From contig CM035170.1 in the NCBI GenBank assembly GCA_020205615.1, forward strand, positions 14,546,980 through 14,610,979: a stretch of DNA of 64,000 nucleotides, in the 5' to 3' direction. This document shows, in pieces, positions 49,408 to 61,490 of this stretch. Both the position numbers and the translations under genes were made by a program. Position 1 is the first letter of the stretch. The number at the start of each line of letters is the position of its first letter. This DNA comes from Panax quinquefolius. Lineage: Eukaryota > Streptophyta > Magnoliopsida > Apiales > Araliaceae. The notes below the pieces were generated by a model. That model made no database searches and had not been told where the DNA came from. It was given only the letters and a program-made list of their open reading frames with translations.

Positions 49408-49640
49408 GGTCAAATAGGTCATCAATGCAAGGTAATGGATACCTAATCTTTATGGTGACACGGTTTAATTCTCGGTAGCCAATACAAAGTCGCATACTCG
49501 CGTCTTTCTTCTTTATGAATAAAACAGGGGCACCCCAAGGAGATGTACTAGGACGAATGAAACCGATGTCTAATAACTCCTATAGTTGGACTTTTAACTC
49601 CTGAAGTTCAATAGGAGCCATTCGATATAGGGTTTTAGAA
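49408..49640 (-). pseudogene. Element C RT, N-terminal part
   Basis: Minus-strand [29 protein letters not shown] codons and DDLFDQ adjoining the D insertion. Substitutions and a stop in the linker (near 49580) are visible. Confidence 0.82.
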
Positions 49641-51690
49641 ATGGGTTTTGTACGGTTTAAAGGTCAATAAAGAATTCAACATCACGCTTACGGGGTAGGC
49701 CGAAGTTCTTCGAAATACATCCGGAAATTCTCTAACAATGTAAATATTATTCAAATCGACTTGTCTTTGTTCAAATCCATAACATGGGCTAAGAAAGCTT
49801 GACATCCATTTTTCAATAAACGAATAGCTTTATGGCTTGATATGACAAAATGATGATTTTAGTGGTTTAGTTGTTTGAATTCGTATGACAGGTTGGTTAG
49901 GAATATGAAAACTAACAACCTTACGAAAACAATCAATTTTGGCATGATGAGTGGTTAACCAATCAATTCCTAAAATCACATCAAAAATAACTATCTTTAA
50001 AGAGATAAGATCAACAGGTAATGTGATAGTGCCAACTTGGATTAAGCAAGATTTATAAACAATTGATGTAACGAAAGTTTCACCCAACGGAGTCTCCACT
50101 GATAAATCAAAGTCTAATTTCTCTGGAGTCAAGTTTAAACGTTGAGCACAAGCAGGAGAGATAAATGAATGGGTAGAACCAGTATCTAGTAAGGTATAAA
50201 CTTCGCAAGAAATCAAGATTAGCTTACCCGTGATCACCTCGTTCGGGTTTCTCACATTTTGGCCAGTCACGACAAACGCTCTTCCAGGAACCGCTAATTT
50301 TGACTTATCCGGGACAGCCTTTGGAGTCACCATCCCCGTTGAACTTGGTTTTGCAACTAGACAATCTCTAGCTATATGACCTTCCTTTCCATAGTTATAA
50401 CACACCTTGGATTGTTGTGGGCAGTTTGGGTTGATGTGTCCCTCTTTCCCGCATTTGTAACAAATGACCGGTGCTCGTTCTCCTCCCCTAGAAACAGTTG
50501 ATGTTTGTGTTAACGTCTTCACGTTATCATTGTTGTACCTTCTCTTTTTGAAATCTCCTCCCGACCCACTCTTTCTATTATCACGGCCATGATTACCACC
50601 AGAGTGGTTACCGCTTTTGTCCGAATGTTTTCCTCCCTGATGGTTTTCATTGCTCCGATGACCGCTGCCACCGGTATGACCCTGGTTGTGTTCCCTTGGT
50701 TGAACATACTCATTATCTTGCTCTAATAATTGAGCCATGTTTACAACATCTGAATATAAAGAAAATTTATGAAAGATAAGATATTGCCGAATCTCGGGTT
50801 TTAAACCTCTCAGAAACATCTTTTTCATTCGTTCCTCATTCTCTACCAAATGAGGTGCAAACCTGGATAACTCAGCGAACTTCGCCTCGTACTGAGACAC
50901 CGTCATGTTGTTTTGTTACAGCCTAATAAAATCCACCTCCTTCATATGACGAATACTTTCAGGAAAGTACTTGTCATTAAACAGTTTCTAAAATCTTTCC
51001 CAAGACATGTTGAGTGCGGCAGGCTGGGTACGCTTCACAGACTCCCACCAATAGTCTAACTCACCACGGAATATAAAGGTGGCGAATGGAACCTTCTGTT
51101 CCTCCGTGCATCCCAAGACATCGAATATCTTGGTAATTTGCTTGACCCACGTTTCCGCCTTGATCGGATCCGGCTTTCCAATAAATTTTGGTGGTCCCAA
51201 CTCCTTGAACTGCTTGGCTGTGACAGACTGCGCGTTGCTATCACTTCCACCCGTATTTTGTACACAAGTCTCCCTCGTCTCCCACCAGTAGTCTGCCTCA
51301 CCGCGGAATATAAAGGTGGCGAATGGAACCTTCTGTTCCTCCGTGTATCCCAAGACATTGAATATCTTGGTAATTTGCTTGACCCACGTTTCCGCCTTGA
51401 TCGGATCCGGTTTTCCAATAAATTTTGGTGGTCCCAACTCCTTGAATCGCTTGGTCAGTGATGGCATCACAAGCGTTGCTATCACTTCCACCCGTATTTT
51501 GTACACGAGTCTCCCTCGTCTGATTTTGCATGAACTGCAAAAAGCTCCTAAACATTCCATCATTCATCGTTTACTCGGTAGTGTTATTTACAGGTGGAAT
51601 ATTGCCTTCATGTTGTACGTTCTCCTGGTTTGTGACTAAAGGTTGTTCCACAGTCTCATATACTCCATTGTTAACGTTCTCAGCAGCCAT
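49641..51690 (-). pseudogene. gag: Element C gag and protease
   Basis: ATG at 51690 (MAAENVNNGVYETVE). Frames carry the N-terminus, a duplicated capsid segment (51042-51278 and 51279-51517), a TAG at 50988-50990, then [31 protein letters not shown], zinc knuckles [14 protein letters not shown] and [14 protein letters not shown] (cysteine to tyrosine), and the protease [12 protein letters not shown] through [15 protein letters not shown]. Gag and protease are in one open frame from 50906 to 49830, suggesting Gag-Pro were translated as one chain. Confidence 0.9.
51042..51517 (-). repeat. In-frame 237-bp tandem duplication in C gag
   Basis: The block coding FKELGPPKFIGKPDPIKAE to VPFATFIFRGEADYWWE occurs twice with a period of 237 bp (79 codons), seen from GGAATATAAAGG at 51068 and 51305. 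Copies differ by few bases, and the reading frame is kept across the junction. Confidence 0.9.
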
Positions 51691-51863
51691 TCTTAAATAC
51701 TGCCATAAAATAAGGGTTAATTAAATAAATTAACATATCATATAATATCCCTATATTATGACCGACCAATAAATAAGCTTAATAGGACACACTAGCGAAG
51801 GATTTACTCATCTCTCCCCTTCTTGTTCTATTCCCCGATCTCCGCCAGAGACCATATCCCTAA

Positions 51864-51875
51864 GCTTTGATACCA
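51864..51875 (-). other. Element C primer-binding site
   Basis: Plus GCTTTGATACCA, i.e. TGGTATCAAAGC on the element strand, 2 bases from the LTR end. Confidence 0.87.
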
Positions 51876-51877
51876 AC

Positions 51878-54448
51878 TGTGACACCCCCAAAATAGGTAT
51901 ACAACACCAATTACGAGTCGCCAAATACATGGTACGTAAAGCAAACTACAACTTCATTAATACAATTGTCGTGCAAAATACGACAACACATACTGTGAGT
52001 TTAAATACAAATATTGTCTTCTAGACAATATCCACACTCAAATAAGTCTTCATTACAATTATTCAAACACTATTTTACAAAAATAGTGAGTACTGCTAAA
52101 ACATCTTTCTAGAACCATCACTCTATACCCCGACTAGATCCTGCTATGTTCTCACCTCCTGAGAAGAAAAATGGAACAAAAAGGAAAAGGGTGAGCTCAA
52201 CTAGCCCAGTAAAGAATATTATAACTAAGATAATATACAACAAATTATCATTAGTTTTCAACAGGGAAAAATCTGATAAAATATAAAAGAAAACAAGTTT
52301 TAGATCAACAACTGCAGCGGAAACAACAATCTATTAGAAGAGTCAAGTAGAGAATGAGTTCTACTATCTTCTAAGATTTAAAAGTCCATCATCAATATTT
52401 TATCCCTGTAACAACAATCAATATACATCTTTAATCAAATATTCATCTTTTTACTACAGGCCAAAGATATTCATTTGTATCACCAACAATCATGTTCATC
52501 TCAACACTGCTCATCTTTGCACTACGGGCCAAAGATATTCATCAATTAATCATTCATCTTTGCACTACAGGCCAAAGATATTCAGTAATATCATCATTTA
52601 GGACTGAGGATGATGAAAAATATTTTAAAGAAAACGAATCCAGTGAGACAGAAGGATAAATATTAGGGATTCGTATAACAGTTTATCCAAAATCAATAAT
52701 ACTTCATAATAACCAATTGTGAAGCAGAATTTAAAATAAAGATCAAAATATGGATACAATCAAAGATAGTAACCATAATAGACATCTTGGACAAAAAGAA
52801 GAAAATTTCATTTTTCGGTGAATAGTGTCGTATTCGTGAATAGTGTCGTATACGTGAATAGTAACTCCGACATAAAAAGTTCCAAATTTGATAAAAAGTT
52901 CATACTAATATTTCAACATAATGATATTGAAAGAAATAATATCATTTACGAAGAAAATAACATCCCTTACCTCAAAATAACCGTACTTCTGACTAAATTT
53001 CGGATATAGTGCTGACAGAAACTTGTACTGAATAGCAACTCTCGAAGTATCAAAATACTCACAAAAATACGCTCGATAATCTAGAGAGAAAGAAAACTTG
53101 TTTCTGGTGTGATTTTCAATTCTAACCTAAGCGTCTATTTATAGGAAAATGCTAGAACGCCATAGGAGACTAAAATAATAAAATAATAATTTATTTCATT
53201 TTTTCTCTTACGCAACCTACATTGCCAACAAAGACCAGCCACCTTTGAACCAAAAATCAGCAGCCCACATGTTTTCAAACAAGAGTGGGTCCCACTCATA
53301 ATTTTAATAAAAATTATTTTATTTTCTGAAACTTCAGTAATTCATAAAAAATAACCCGTTTATCAGAAAAATACGAATTTTATGTCCATTCCACACGAAA
53401 TCAAATTCTCTACAACTTTGTAGCTTTGAGATTTTCTAAATTCCAAATAAAAAATATCCAAAATCCACAAACGGATGATTTTCAACACCTCTTAAAATCC
53501 ATAACAAATCATTCGTTCATTTTTAACGGTTCAAAATTTGTGGATATATACTCAACTTATATATGTATAACATATCCAAAATCACAACGATCCAACGGTC
53601 GGATTAAAATTATAACTTACGCAGTAAAGCTTTAAGAACACCGATTTGATCTTTTAATACCTCCAATCCGACAAAATACTGATAAAACACCTCAACATTA
53701 TTTTCTTCATTTATAACCACATAAATAAATCCATCATTTATATCCACATCAAATAAATATTTTCTTATCATATAAATCAATAATTAATTATTCATAAATA
53801 ATATATAGAATCACAATTATATGATGACCCAGAGCGGTTCTGAGGAAGAGGGGCTTTCTAATAAAGATTTCTCCTTCTTTGGCGTGCAATTAGGTGACCA
53901 AACCTCTCCTTGAGAACTTTTCTAGACATTGCCAATAATGATATCTAATAATATTATTCAAATAATATGAATTATTGATCGATAATGGAAATCTTTAATG
54001 CGGTGACAATTATTGAAACAACAATAATATAAAATATCAACGCAGTAATTATTGAATCAATAAAATAAAATATTGAACAGTAATTACTGTAACAATTATT
54101 GAGTAGTGACTTCTTACGTAAGAATCAATAATTCAACAATATTGTGCAATCTCAGGTATCTTCTTTATAACCACGCATTATTCAGATATTTTAACCACCG
54201 GGTAATCAATAAGATTAATTGCGGTAACAATTACGCCATTATTTATAAAAACTCAACTTGTCATTTTCTTCGTTCGACATTATTACATTATGGGGCCCAC
54301 AAATGAATTATGTCAGTAAATCACGAATATTCCCAAGCAACACAAGAATATTCCACGACGAATGAATATTCCCTCAACAATGATGATTATTTTATAACCA
54401 CTTGCTTATTTTGCAAAATTTGCACATTTCACCCATAACCGAGCATTA
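51878..54448 (-). repeat. Element C 5' LTR, interrupted by G
   Basis: It starts on the plus strand with TGTGACACCCCC and continues 2,571 bp to GAGCATTA, where G begins. The corresponding sequence in the 3' LTR (17935) continues TATCAAATTAATTCC, which should follow G outside the window. TATA box 53135-53144, donor-like site 52969-52970 (minus), hairpins 52440-52590. Confidence 0.9.
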
Positions 54449-56090
54449 TGTAAGACCTCTCGATTTTATGAAATAAAAGTATTCAATTTTTCTTATAATT
54501 ATTTTTCAGTAAATGGTTAAATTGATAAGAGTTATAGTTAAGGGTGATATATGAAATTTTTTTTCAAAATATGCAAGTGGTTATAAAATACTATTTCTAT
54601 CTCGAAATATTCGCTTCGTCGTGAAATATTCTTTCCGTCTCGAATATTCGTGACGGCAAGCAAATTTCAGGGCCCCATAATGTAATAACTCGCTGGATGA
54701 AGAAAACGATAAGTATAAGTTTTTATAAATAATACTACTTAATATTACTGTAACACTCGTTGAATACCCGCATGTTAAAATACGTAGAATACGCGTATCG
54801 TGATAAGAAGATATTACCAGTATTGCACCAATTATCGATTCTTACGTAAGTAAGGCACTACTCAATAATTGTTACAAAGAATTATCGCTCAATATTTTAT
54901 TTTTGATTTAATAATCACGCATCGATATTTTATATTATCGTTGTTTTAATAATTGTCACTACACAAGATTTTCCATTATCGGCAATAATTCATATTATCG
55001 TAATAATATTATTAGATAACATTATTGGCAATGTCTAGAAAGTTCTCGCTCTAAGGAGAGGTTTGATACCTAATCATACCAAGAAGAGAAATTTTTATCG
55101 AAAGCCCTCTTTCCTGAACCTACCGTCATTATTATTGTGATTCTCGTAATATTATTTATGAATAATTAATTATTAATTTATATGATGAGAAAAATATTCA
55201 TTTTATGTAAATATAGATGGAGAAAATTTTTAAAGTGACAATTGTTGAAAATTGATATTTTATCTTTTCGATAAAATAATATTTTATTAATTATTATAAT
55301 ATAATAATGATGATATTTTTACAATGAATGTGTGATATATGAGTATATGAGGAGGAAGAGTATTTTTGTTGCATTAAATGATTAACACATGTTTTGTGTG
55401 TCGGTGGACCCCATTTCTTGACTGAAATTTGATTATAGCCTATAAAATTGTCCGTATGTGGATATCGGTCAATTTTTGTTTGGAATTTGGAAAACCTTTC
55501 TTCTAAAAAGTTGTAGAGAATTGAATTTCCTATAAAAAGTCTCGAGATTCGAATTTTCTGATAAAAGAGCCATTTATTATGAATTATTAAAGTTTCGGAA
55601 TAATTGATTTTTGAAGTTGTAAATATTTTTTAAAAGAAAAACGTTTTCTTCATTATTGGTGGGCCCCACATGAGTGGTAAACATGCTCAATTCGTAATTC
55701 AAGAAGTGGGCGTGAAATTTTTATATAAATATATATTTTATTAAATTTTCTGCTTTGGTATTCTAAGCATTTTCCTATAAATAGGATGCTTAGGTTAGAA
55801 TTGAAAATCACACCAGAAACTGAAGTTTTCTCTCTATTTCTCTCTCTATATTATCGAGTGTATTCTTGTGAGTATTTTGATATCTTGAGTGTTGCTATAC
55901 TGACTGCAAGTTCGTTTCAAATATTATTCCAATCGTAAGTAATCGCTTTTTTGAGGTAAGGATAGTAAAGGATTTTAAGGGATTGAAAGGGATGTTATTT
56001 TCTTCGTAAGTGATATTATTTCTTCAATATCATTATGTTGAAATATTGGTTTGAACTTTTTATCAAATTTGAAACTTTTTCATGTCGGGG

Positions 56091-56232
56091 TTACTATTCA
56101 TGAGTTACTATTCACGAGTTACAATTCATAATTTACTATTCACGAGTTACTACTCACGATTTACTATTCACGAGGGGTTACTATTCATGAGTTACTATTC
56201 ATGAGTTACTATTCACGAGTTACTATTCACTA
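56091..56232 (+). repeat. TACTATTCACGAG array in the LTR of G, ten units
   Basis: Ten 14-bp units of TTACTATTCACGAG with C/T differences at the CG position and single changes (TTACAATTC, TTACTACTC). Confidence 0.87.
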
Positions 56233-56576
56233 CAAAATTGGTTTCTTTTTCTAACCAAATTATAGTTGATTTATGAATATTACTCTGGAGATTAAAATTA
56301 TGTATTGATTATATTGATTTTATTATCATATATAACATTTTTATAACCCTGATGTTGAAATTCTCTTTCACTGGAGTGTAAAGATGTGTAGATTATTGGT
56401 ATGATCATGACTAGGGTTCTCTTTGGCCAGTAGTGAAAAGTTGAATTGTGACTGGTATGATCATGACCATTGAATTTATAATTGAATATCTTTAGTTTAA
56501 GTGAAAAGGTGAATTGATCAACATGGTTATAATTATTGTTTATATAAATTCTGAAATGATTATATATTTCTTTGAG

Positions 56577-56775
56577 ATATTAATATATTTGGCCTGTAGT
56601 GCAAATATGAACTGTTGAGGAATATCTTTGGCCTGTAGTGCAAAGATTAATTGTTGATGAATATCTTTGGCCTGTAGTGCAAAGATGACATGTTGTTGAA
56701 TATCTTTGGCCATTAGTACAAAGATGAACTGTTGATGAATATCTTTGGCCCGTAGTACAAAGATGAATTTATTAG
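56577..56775 (+). repeat. Five tandem hairpin units in the LTR of G
   Basis: Five units of about 39 bp, each with stem arms ATCTTTG and CAAAGAT around a GCCTGTAGTG-like loop (variants ATATTTG/CAAATAT with both arms changed, GCCATTAGTA, GCCCGTAGTA). The first unit has a compensatory change in both arms relative to the next. Confidence 0.85.
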
Positions 56776-57239
56776 TATGATTATGAACAGGAACTGTGAT
56801 TTGGTATAACCATGATCTTTGATGTTTCAGGTAAAGACATGTGATGAAAATTATCTTCGTCCTGGATGAGAAGAGGAATTTAGAACTACAATTATGATTA
56901 TGAGTTATTCACATGATTGTGGACAGGAACTGTTGATTGATGTTGCAGGATTAAAACATTGTTGGTGGACTTTTAACATAGAGAAAATAATAGACTTTAT
57001 GGTCTATTTGACTCTTCTAATGGATTGCTCGTTCCGCTGCAACTATGGTTGAAAAGTTTTATCATCTACCATATGTTCTAAATCTCTGATTTATTACTGT
57101 TGAAGGCTATTGATAATTTATTTATCTTTAGTCATGATATTCTTTATCGAAGTAGTTGTGCTCACCCTTTTTTTTCACAATTCCTTTCAGGTAATACGAG
57201 TGTAGCTTGGGTCGAGCCGGGATAACAGGGGAATAGAAC

Positions 57240-57735
57240 GGTGGTTTATAGCTATTGAGGTTCTCCCTAAATAGGTGAGGCGAACCCAACTTTGGAAGGG
57301 TGTTTTGTCACTATCATACAAGATGTCTAATGACATATAACCTCGAGTCATTATAAGACAGGGATGTGCTCATCCACTTGCTGAGTATATATACGAGCAC
57401 TACCTATATAATCTTGGAGTTTGGTTGAAGTATAATTCTCAATTAGAGACGGTGGAGATAATGATATGTCAAGAGAAGACACACCATTAGAAAGAATATG
57501 ATAGTAATCTTCTCATTTTTCTTTGGGGTCCATTGGGTCAACCAAGGATAATTTTGTGGGCATATGATATCAATAATAACCTGTATTTGGCCTCCCATAT
57601 GCGAAGGTTTCTTTGAGCACTTCCCAAATATTTTAATTTCTAAAACAGCTTTCAACTATACCTTTATGTAAGGTGTCATTATGAGGTCTCATCCACGGTT
57701 GGGACATGAGTCATCATTGGTATATATATTTGTAT
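57240..57735 (+). other. Unmatched segment in the LTR of G
   Basis: No counterpart exists in the LTRs of B, C or D. It contains CACTTGCTGAGTATATATACG and ends GGTTGGGACATGAGTCATCATTGGTAT, which resembles an LTR terminus plus the beginning of a tRNA-Met site, then returns to LTR sequence (ATTTGTATTTAAACTCACAG). No coding potential seen. Confidence 0.5.
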
Positions 57736-57797
57736 TTAAACTCACAGTTTAAGTGTTGTTGTATTTTGCACGACAATTATTGTAATAAAGTTGTAGT

Positions 57798-60209
57798 TGT
57801 GAGACCCCAGATTTTATCAATAAAGATTTAAATTTTGTCGAAATAATTTTTAATATTATGGTGTGAATTTGAGATAATATTATAGTTGTGGGTAGTATTT
57901 ATAAATTTTGCAAAAGTATGCGAGTGGTTATATTATATTCGATTGGTCTGGGAATATTCTTGTTTAGCGAGGGAATATTCGTACAACTACTCAATCATTG
58001 GTGGACCTATAATGTAATTATTGTTGATTGAGAAAACGACAAAAATATTTTATCAAATAACGACGGAAGTTTTACCGTTGATACTTGTTGAACTACTCGG
58101 TAGTAAAAGTACAAGTCATACGTGTGGTTGCATAGTAGCACACCAGATTAATTATCGATGATTATGTGAGAAGTCACTCACTTGATTCCATTATCGACGA
58201 TTAATAATATGAATTATTATAATGATAATGACGCTTTTGTTTTATTCAGATTATTAACGTAATAAAATGTAAACATCTTTTATATAAAATGTAATACTTT
58301 ATTAAAGTTATTCTATAAATAGAATATTATATTTTATATTTTATTATCATAAGTTGCATAGTGTTTGCATAGTAAAATGTTTTTATATAAATAAAATATA
58401 TTATATTTTATTTAAAAGATTTTGCTTTAAATATGGACCGTAAGATTAAAGTAAATCAATCTCGGACCGCTTCATGGATTAATTACTATGCATTCTATTT
58501 TCCTATAAATAAAGCTCATTACTTCATTATTTTCTTACGAATTCAATGAAACTCTGAGAGAGAAATTATAGAGAGAAGCTATAGAGAGAAAATCTATAGA
58601 GAAAGAAGAAGAGTATTCTCGCACTTCACTACTTTGATATCCAAAGTCTTTTACTAGTAAGGGATATTATTTGTTGTACCCGTAGGGGTGTTATTCTTTC
58701 TTATTCATGAAGAGAACTTCATTATTCCATTCTTTATTATTCTTTTGAATAACTCAGATACGCCAGATACCCTATACTTGGTGAAATCCTCTCATTATTC
58801 CATTCTTTATTATTCATTGAATAACTCAGATACGCTGCATACCCTATACATAATCAGATACGTGATTTACCCTATACTTGGTGACATTCTTCTATTATTT
58901 CTTTGGAACATCCTCGTCATGTGTTTTTACACCAACCCGGTTCCGCTCTTTATTATTATTCTGCTGGAACATCCTGCATCGTGTTTTTTACACCGACCGG
59001 TTCCGCTTTTTATCATTCTCGCTGGAATATCCTATCCGTGTGTTTTACACCGGATCCGGTTCCATCTTTATTATTCTGTTGAACATCCCGCTTGTGTGAA
59101 TTTCACCGACCGTTCCGTTATTATTATTCTGTTGAATAACTCGTACGCGCAAGCACCGCATGCACGGGTGATTTCTTTTGTTATTCCATTCTTTATTATA
59201 CCCAAATTGCTTAAAACTTTGACTTCTATACTCCATTAGTAGAATATCTTTTGATATTTACGTTTCATCCAAGATCTTTTCATGGAAATATTCTTCCGAT
59301 CATTCTTGAATTTTACTCTACAAAGCAAAGATCATGTTGACAATTTGGACGTTATTAGTTCCTCGAATAAATTAATTCGTGAACTTGTTTTATTGAATTA
59401 TTATGTCATTGTCATCATCCTCATGTTATATTATGTTATCTTTGCTTACGTGCATAGATGAACTTAGTATGATTATGACCGTGGATCATTCTAAGATAAT
59501 CACGGCTTGTTATAAATGATGTGATAAAAGTCCTCAATGGCCTCGTAATACGTGATGATGGATAGTTTTTGGTATGATTATGACCAGGGGTGATTCTAAG
59601 ATAGTCATGACCATTGATAATTTGATGAAAATCCTTGACCGTGGTACAGGGGATGATTAGATATTGTAGTTTATTCATTAAACCGAGTCTTAGTGATAAA
59701 AATTTATGAAAACCTTTTAAAACCTAAAAGATAGTAGACTTTATTTTCTACTCAACTCTTTTAATGGATTGCATATTCCATCGCAGCTTAAACCGGTTGT
59801 TTATTGTATTTTATCGGTTTAACATCATTGTTGAAGGCTAATGATAATTTATTCTCGCATTATCTTAGTCATAATATTTCTTCTTCGGGCTAGTTGAGCT
59901 CACCCTTTCTTTCAACCGTTTCTTCGTGAAATGAGAATATAGCCGGGACGAGCTCTGGGGAAAGAGTGATGGTCCCAAGATAGTATTAGTAGTCCTCACT
60001 ATTCTCATTAAATAGTGTGACAATAAATGTAATGAGGACTCCTTGGGTATGGATATTGTCTAAATGACAATATTCCTATTAGAACTCTCAATTTATGTAT
60101 TGTCGTATGTTACACCTACGTATGTATAATTAAGTTTGTATTTGAATTTATATACCATGTAAGTGGCGACCCAAGATGGGTGACGATACCTAATTTTTTG
60201 AGGCGCCAC
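57798..60209 (+). repeat. Element H 5' LTR
   Basis: 2,412 bp from TGTGAGACCCCAG to GAGGCGCCAC. It is most similar to the LTR of A (same U3 with TTTTATATAAAAT words, GGAATATCC modules at 58700-59200). TATA CTATAAATAA at 58503-58512, donor-like CTAGTAAGGG with GT at 58657-58658. The terminal TCACA is mutated to CCACG. Confidence 0.9.
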
Positions 60210-60212
60210 GGT

Positions 60213-60223
60213 TGGTATCGAGC
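60213..60223 (+). other. Element H primer-binding site, one base short
   Basis: TGGTATCGAGC followed by TTAGGGATATGATC. Compared with TGGTATCAGAGC it reads CGAG for CAGAG, the kind of CAG change that recurs over the window. Confidence 0.8.
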
Positions 60224-60393
60224 TTAGGGATATGATCCCCGCTAAGATGTGAGATAAGAACTAGGAGGGGAGAGACGGAAATTCCTTCGCTAGTATGACC
60301 TACCTAAGTTTATTTGGTATTTAATTGGTCACGCCAGTATAGGGATAATATGTGACATGTTAATTAACCCTTGTTTTGTGACAAAGTTTGAGA

Positions 60394-60720
60394 ATGACAT
60401 CCTAAAATGCCGAGATAAGCAATGAAGCACATGAGAGTGTTGATTCAACTCAAACAAAAGGTAACGACCAACAATACGATAATAATCATATTGGGTGGCA
60501 ATTCGCCATCGTAACAATGATAACCATCGTGGGGGAAATTATCATGCTAAGAATGGTAACCACTTCAGTGGTAATCATGGCAAAGATAATAGAAGTGGAA
60601 ATTGCAAGAAGAGAAGGTAATTTAGCTCAATTTTGTTGTGCACCATAGTCAAGTCTAGCTGGGACGGTGGCACCAAAGGTGGATATGGACAAAATAAAGT
60701 CGTTGGTTTTAGGAAGTGCA
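60394..60720 (+). pseudogene. Element H gag remnant
   Basis: ATG at 60394 is followed by TCC-TAA within three codons. Most of the capsid domain is deleted: N-terminal codons pass directly to the basic region (NGNHFSGNHGKDN-like, near 60555) and a trace of the second zinc knuckle (near 60620). Confidence 0.8.
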
Positions 60721-61143
60721 TTTTTCATGACTTCTCAAAAAAGTAAGTGACTCGAATGAAGTTAGCACGGGTTAGTTAATTATAAATTATTACGAAGTCT
60801 ATACTTTATTCAATACAAGTTCTACCCACTCTTTTTTCTACCTAGTTGTGTTCAATGTTTAAATTTGACTCCGGGAAAATTAGACTTTGATTTATCTATT
60901 GAAACTTCGTTGGGAGAAACCTTCGTTACCTCCACTATTTATTAATCTTGTTGTTTCAAATAAACACTTTCACGATCTTATCTCTTTGAAAATACTTGCC
61001 TTTGAGGTAATTTTTGAAAACGATTGATTAACTACTCATTATTCTTTTTGTAAGGTTGTTAGCTTTCATATTCCTAACCAACCTGTTATACGAATTCAAA
61101 GTAACCAAACCCTAAAGTTAATCACTATTATATCAAGCCATAA
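60721..61143 (+). pseudogene. Element H protease remnant
   Basis: LFNTSSTHSF stands where the active site [10 protein letters not shown] should be, so the catalytic aspartate is lost. Downstream [14 protein letters not shown] and stop codons are visible. Confidence 0.8.
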
Positions 61144-61338
61144 GTAAAGAGCCCCGATCCTTTCGTTGTTGACTTCCTTGTGTGGAATGCACCGAAGCCA
61201 AACTTTTTGTAGGTGACGTCGTGACTGAAGATGGCAAGTTGATAGGTATCATTGTGAGGTGCTATCCAGGTTAAGGGATAGAAGTCACAGTTGGTATTAA
61301 TGTGACGTATTATCCAAGTCTTGGACGAGAGTAACAGT
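61144..61338 (+). other. Foreign LTR-terminus-like segment in H, partly duplicated
   Basis: Same insertion point and sequence as 40361-40508 of E, but the part from GATAGGTATCATTGTGAGG to GAAGTCACAGTTGGTAT (61241-61297) is followed by a second copy of the end (61298-61338). Confidence 0.58.
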
Positions 61339-61490
61339 TTTGAATGATATTTCTATCATTAATAAATTTCTTGGTGTATTCTTGAAGACTTCCTAGCCTA
61401 CCCTAGAACGTGAAATCGAATTTTGTATTGACCCCAGTACAAAAACCCATTTCTTAAACCCTCAAATATTTCTTCAACTAAAAGGATCTG
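61339..61490 (+). pseudogene. Element H linker fused to RNase H
   Basis: Linker codons ending KPIS join LKYFF-like RNase H codons at about 61458, matching the junction in E at about 40628. Confidence 0.78.

Larger units (their letters stand above)
17605..54448 (-). mobile_element. Element C: oldest chromovirus, host of all other insertions
   Basis: C is reconstructed from four minus-strand segments in collinear order: 17605-19679 (LTR end, integrase, RNase H end), 31154-31601 (connection and RT C-terminal half), 49408-51875 (RT N-terminal half, protease, gag, primer site) and 51878-54448 (5' LTR). The breaks coincide exactly with insertions S and D. Both of its LTRs are cut by further insertions (B and G) and continue outside the window. 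Confidence 0.88.
54449..57797 (+). repeat. Element G: 5' LTR of a B-type chromovirus, interrupted by H
   Basis: It starts TGTAAGACCTCTCG after CATTA and follows B-type LTRs: HSE-like AGAAAGTTCT (55037-55046), TATA (55775-55784), donor-like TTTGAGGTAAGG (GT 55956), TACTATTCACGAG array (56091-56230), five hairpin units (56577-56775). About 57240-57725 does not match the other LTRs. H interrupts it at 57798 inside AAGTTGTAGTT. Either a full element or a solo LTR; the window cannot tell. Confidence 0.85.

Noticed and set aside
54449..57797. Element G as a complete retrotransposon
   Set aside because: Only its LTR is in the window before H interrupts it; it could equally be a solo LTR, so I annotated the LTR alone.
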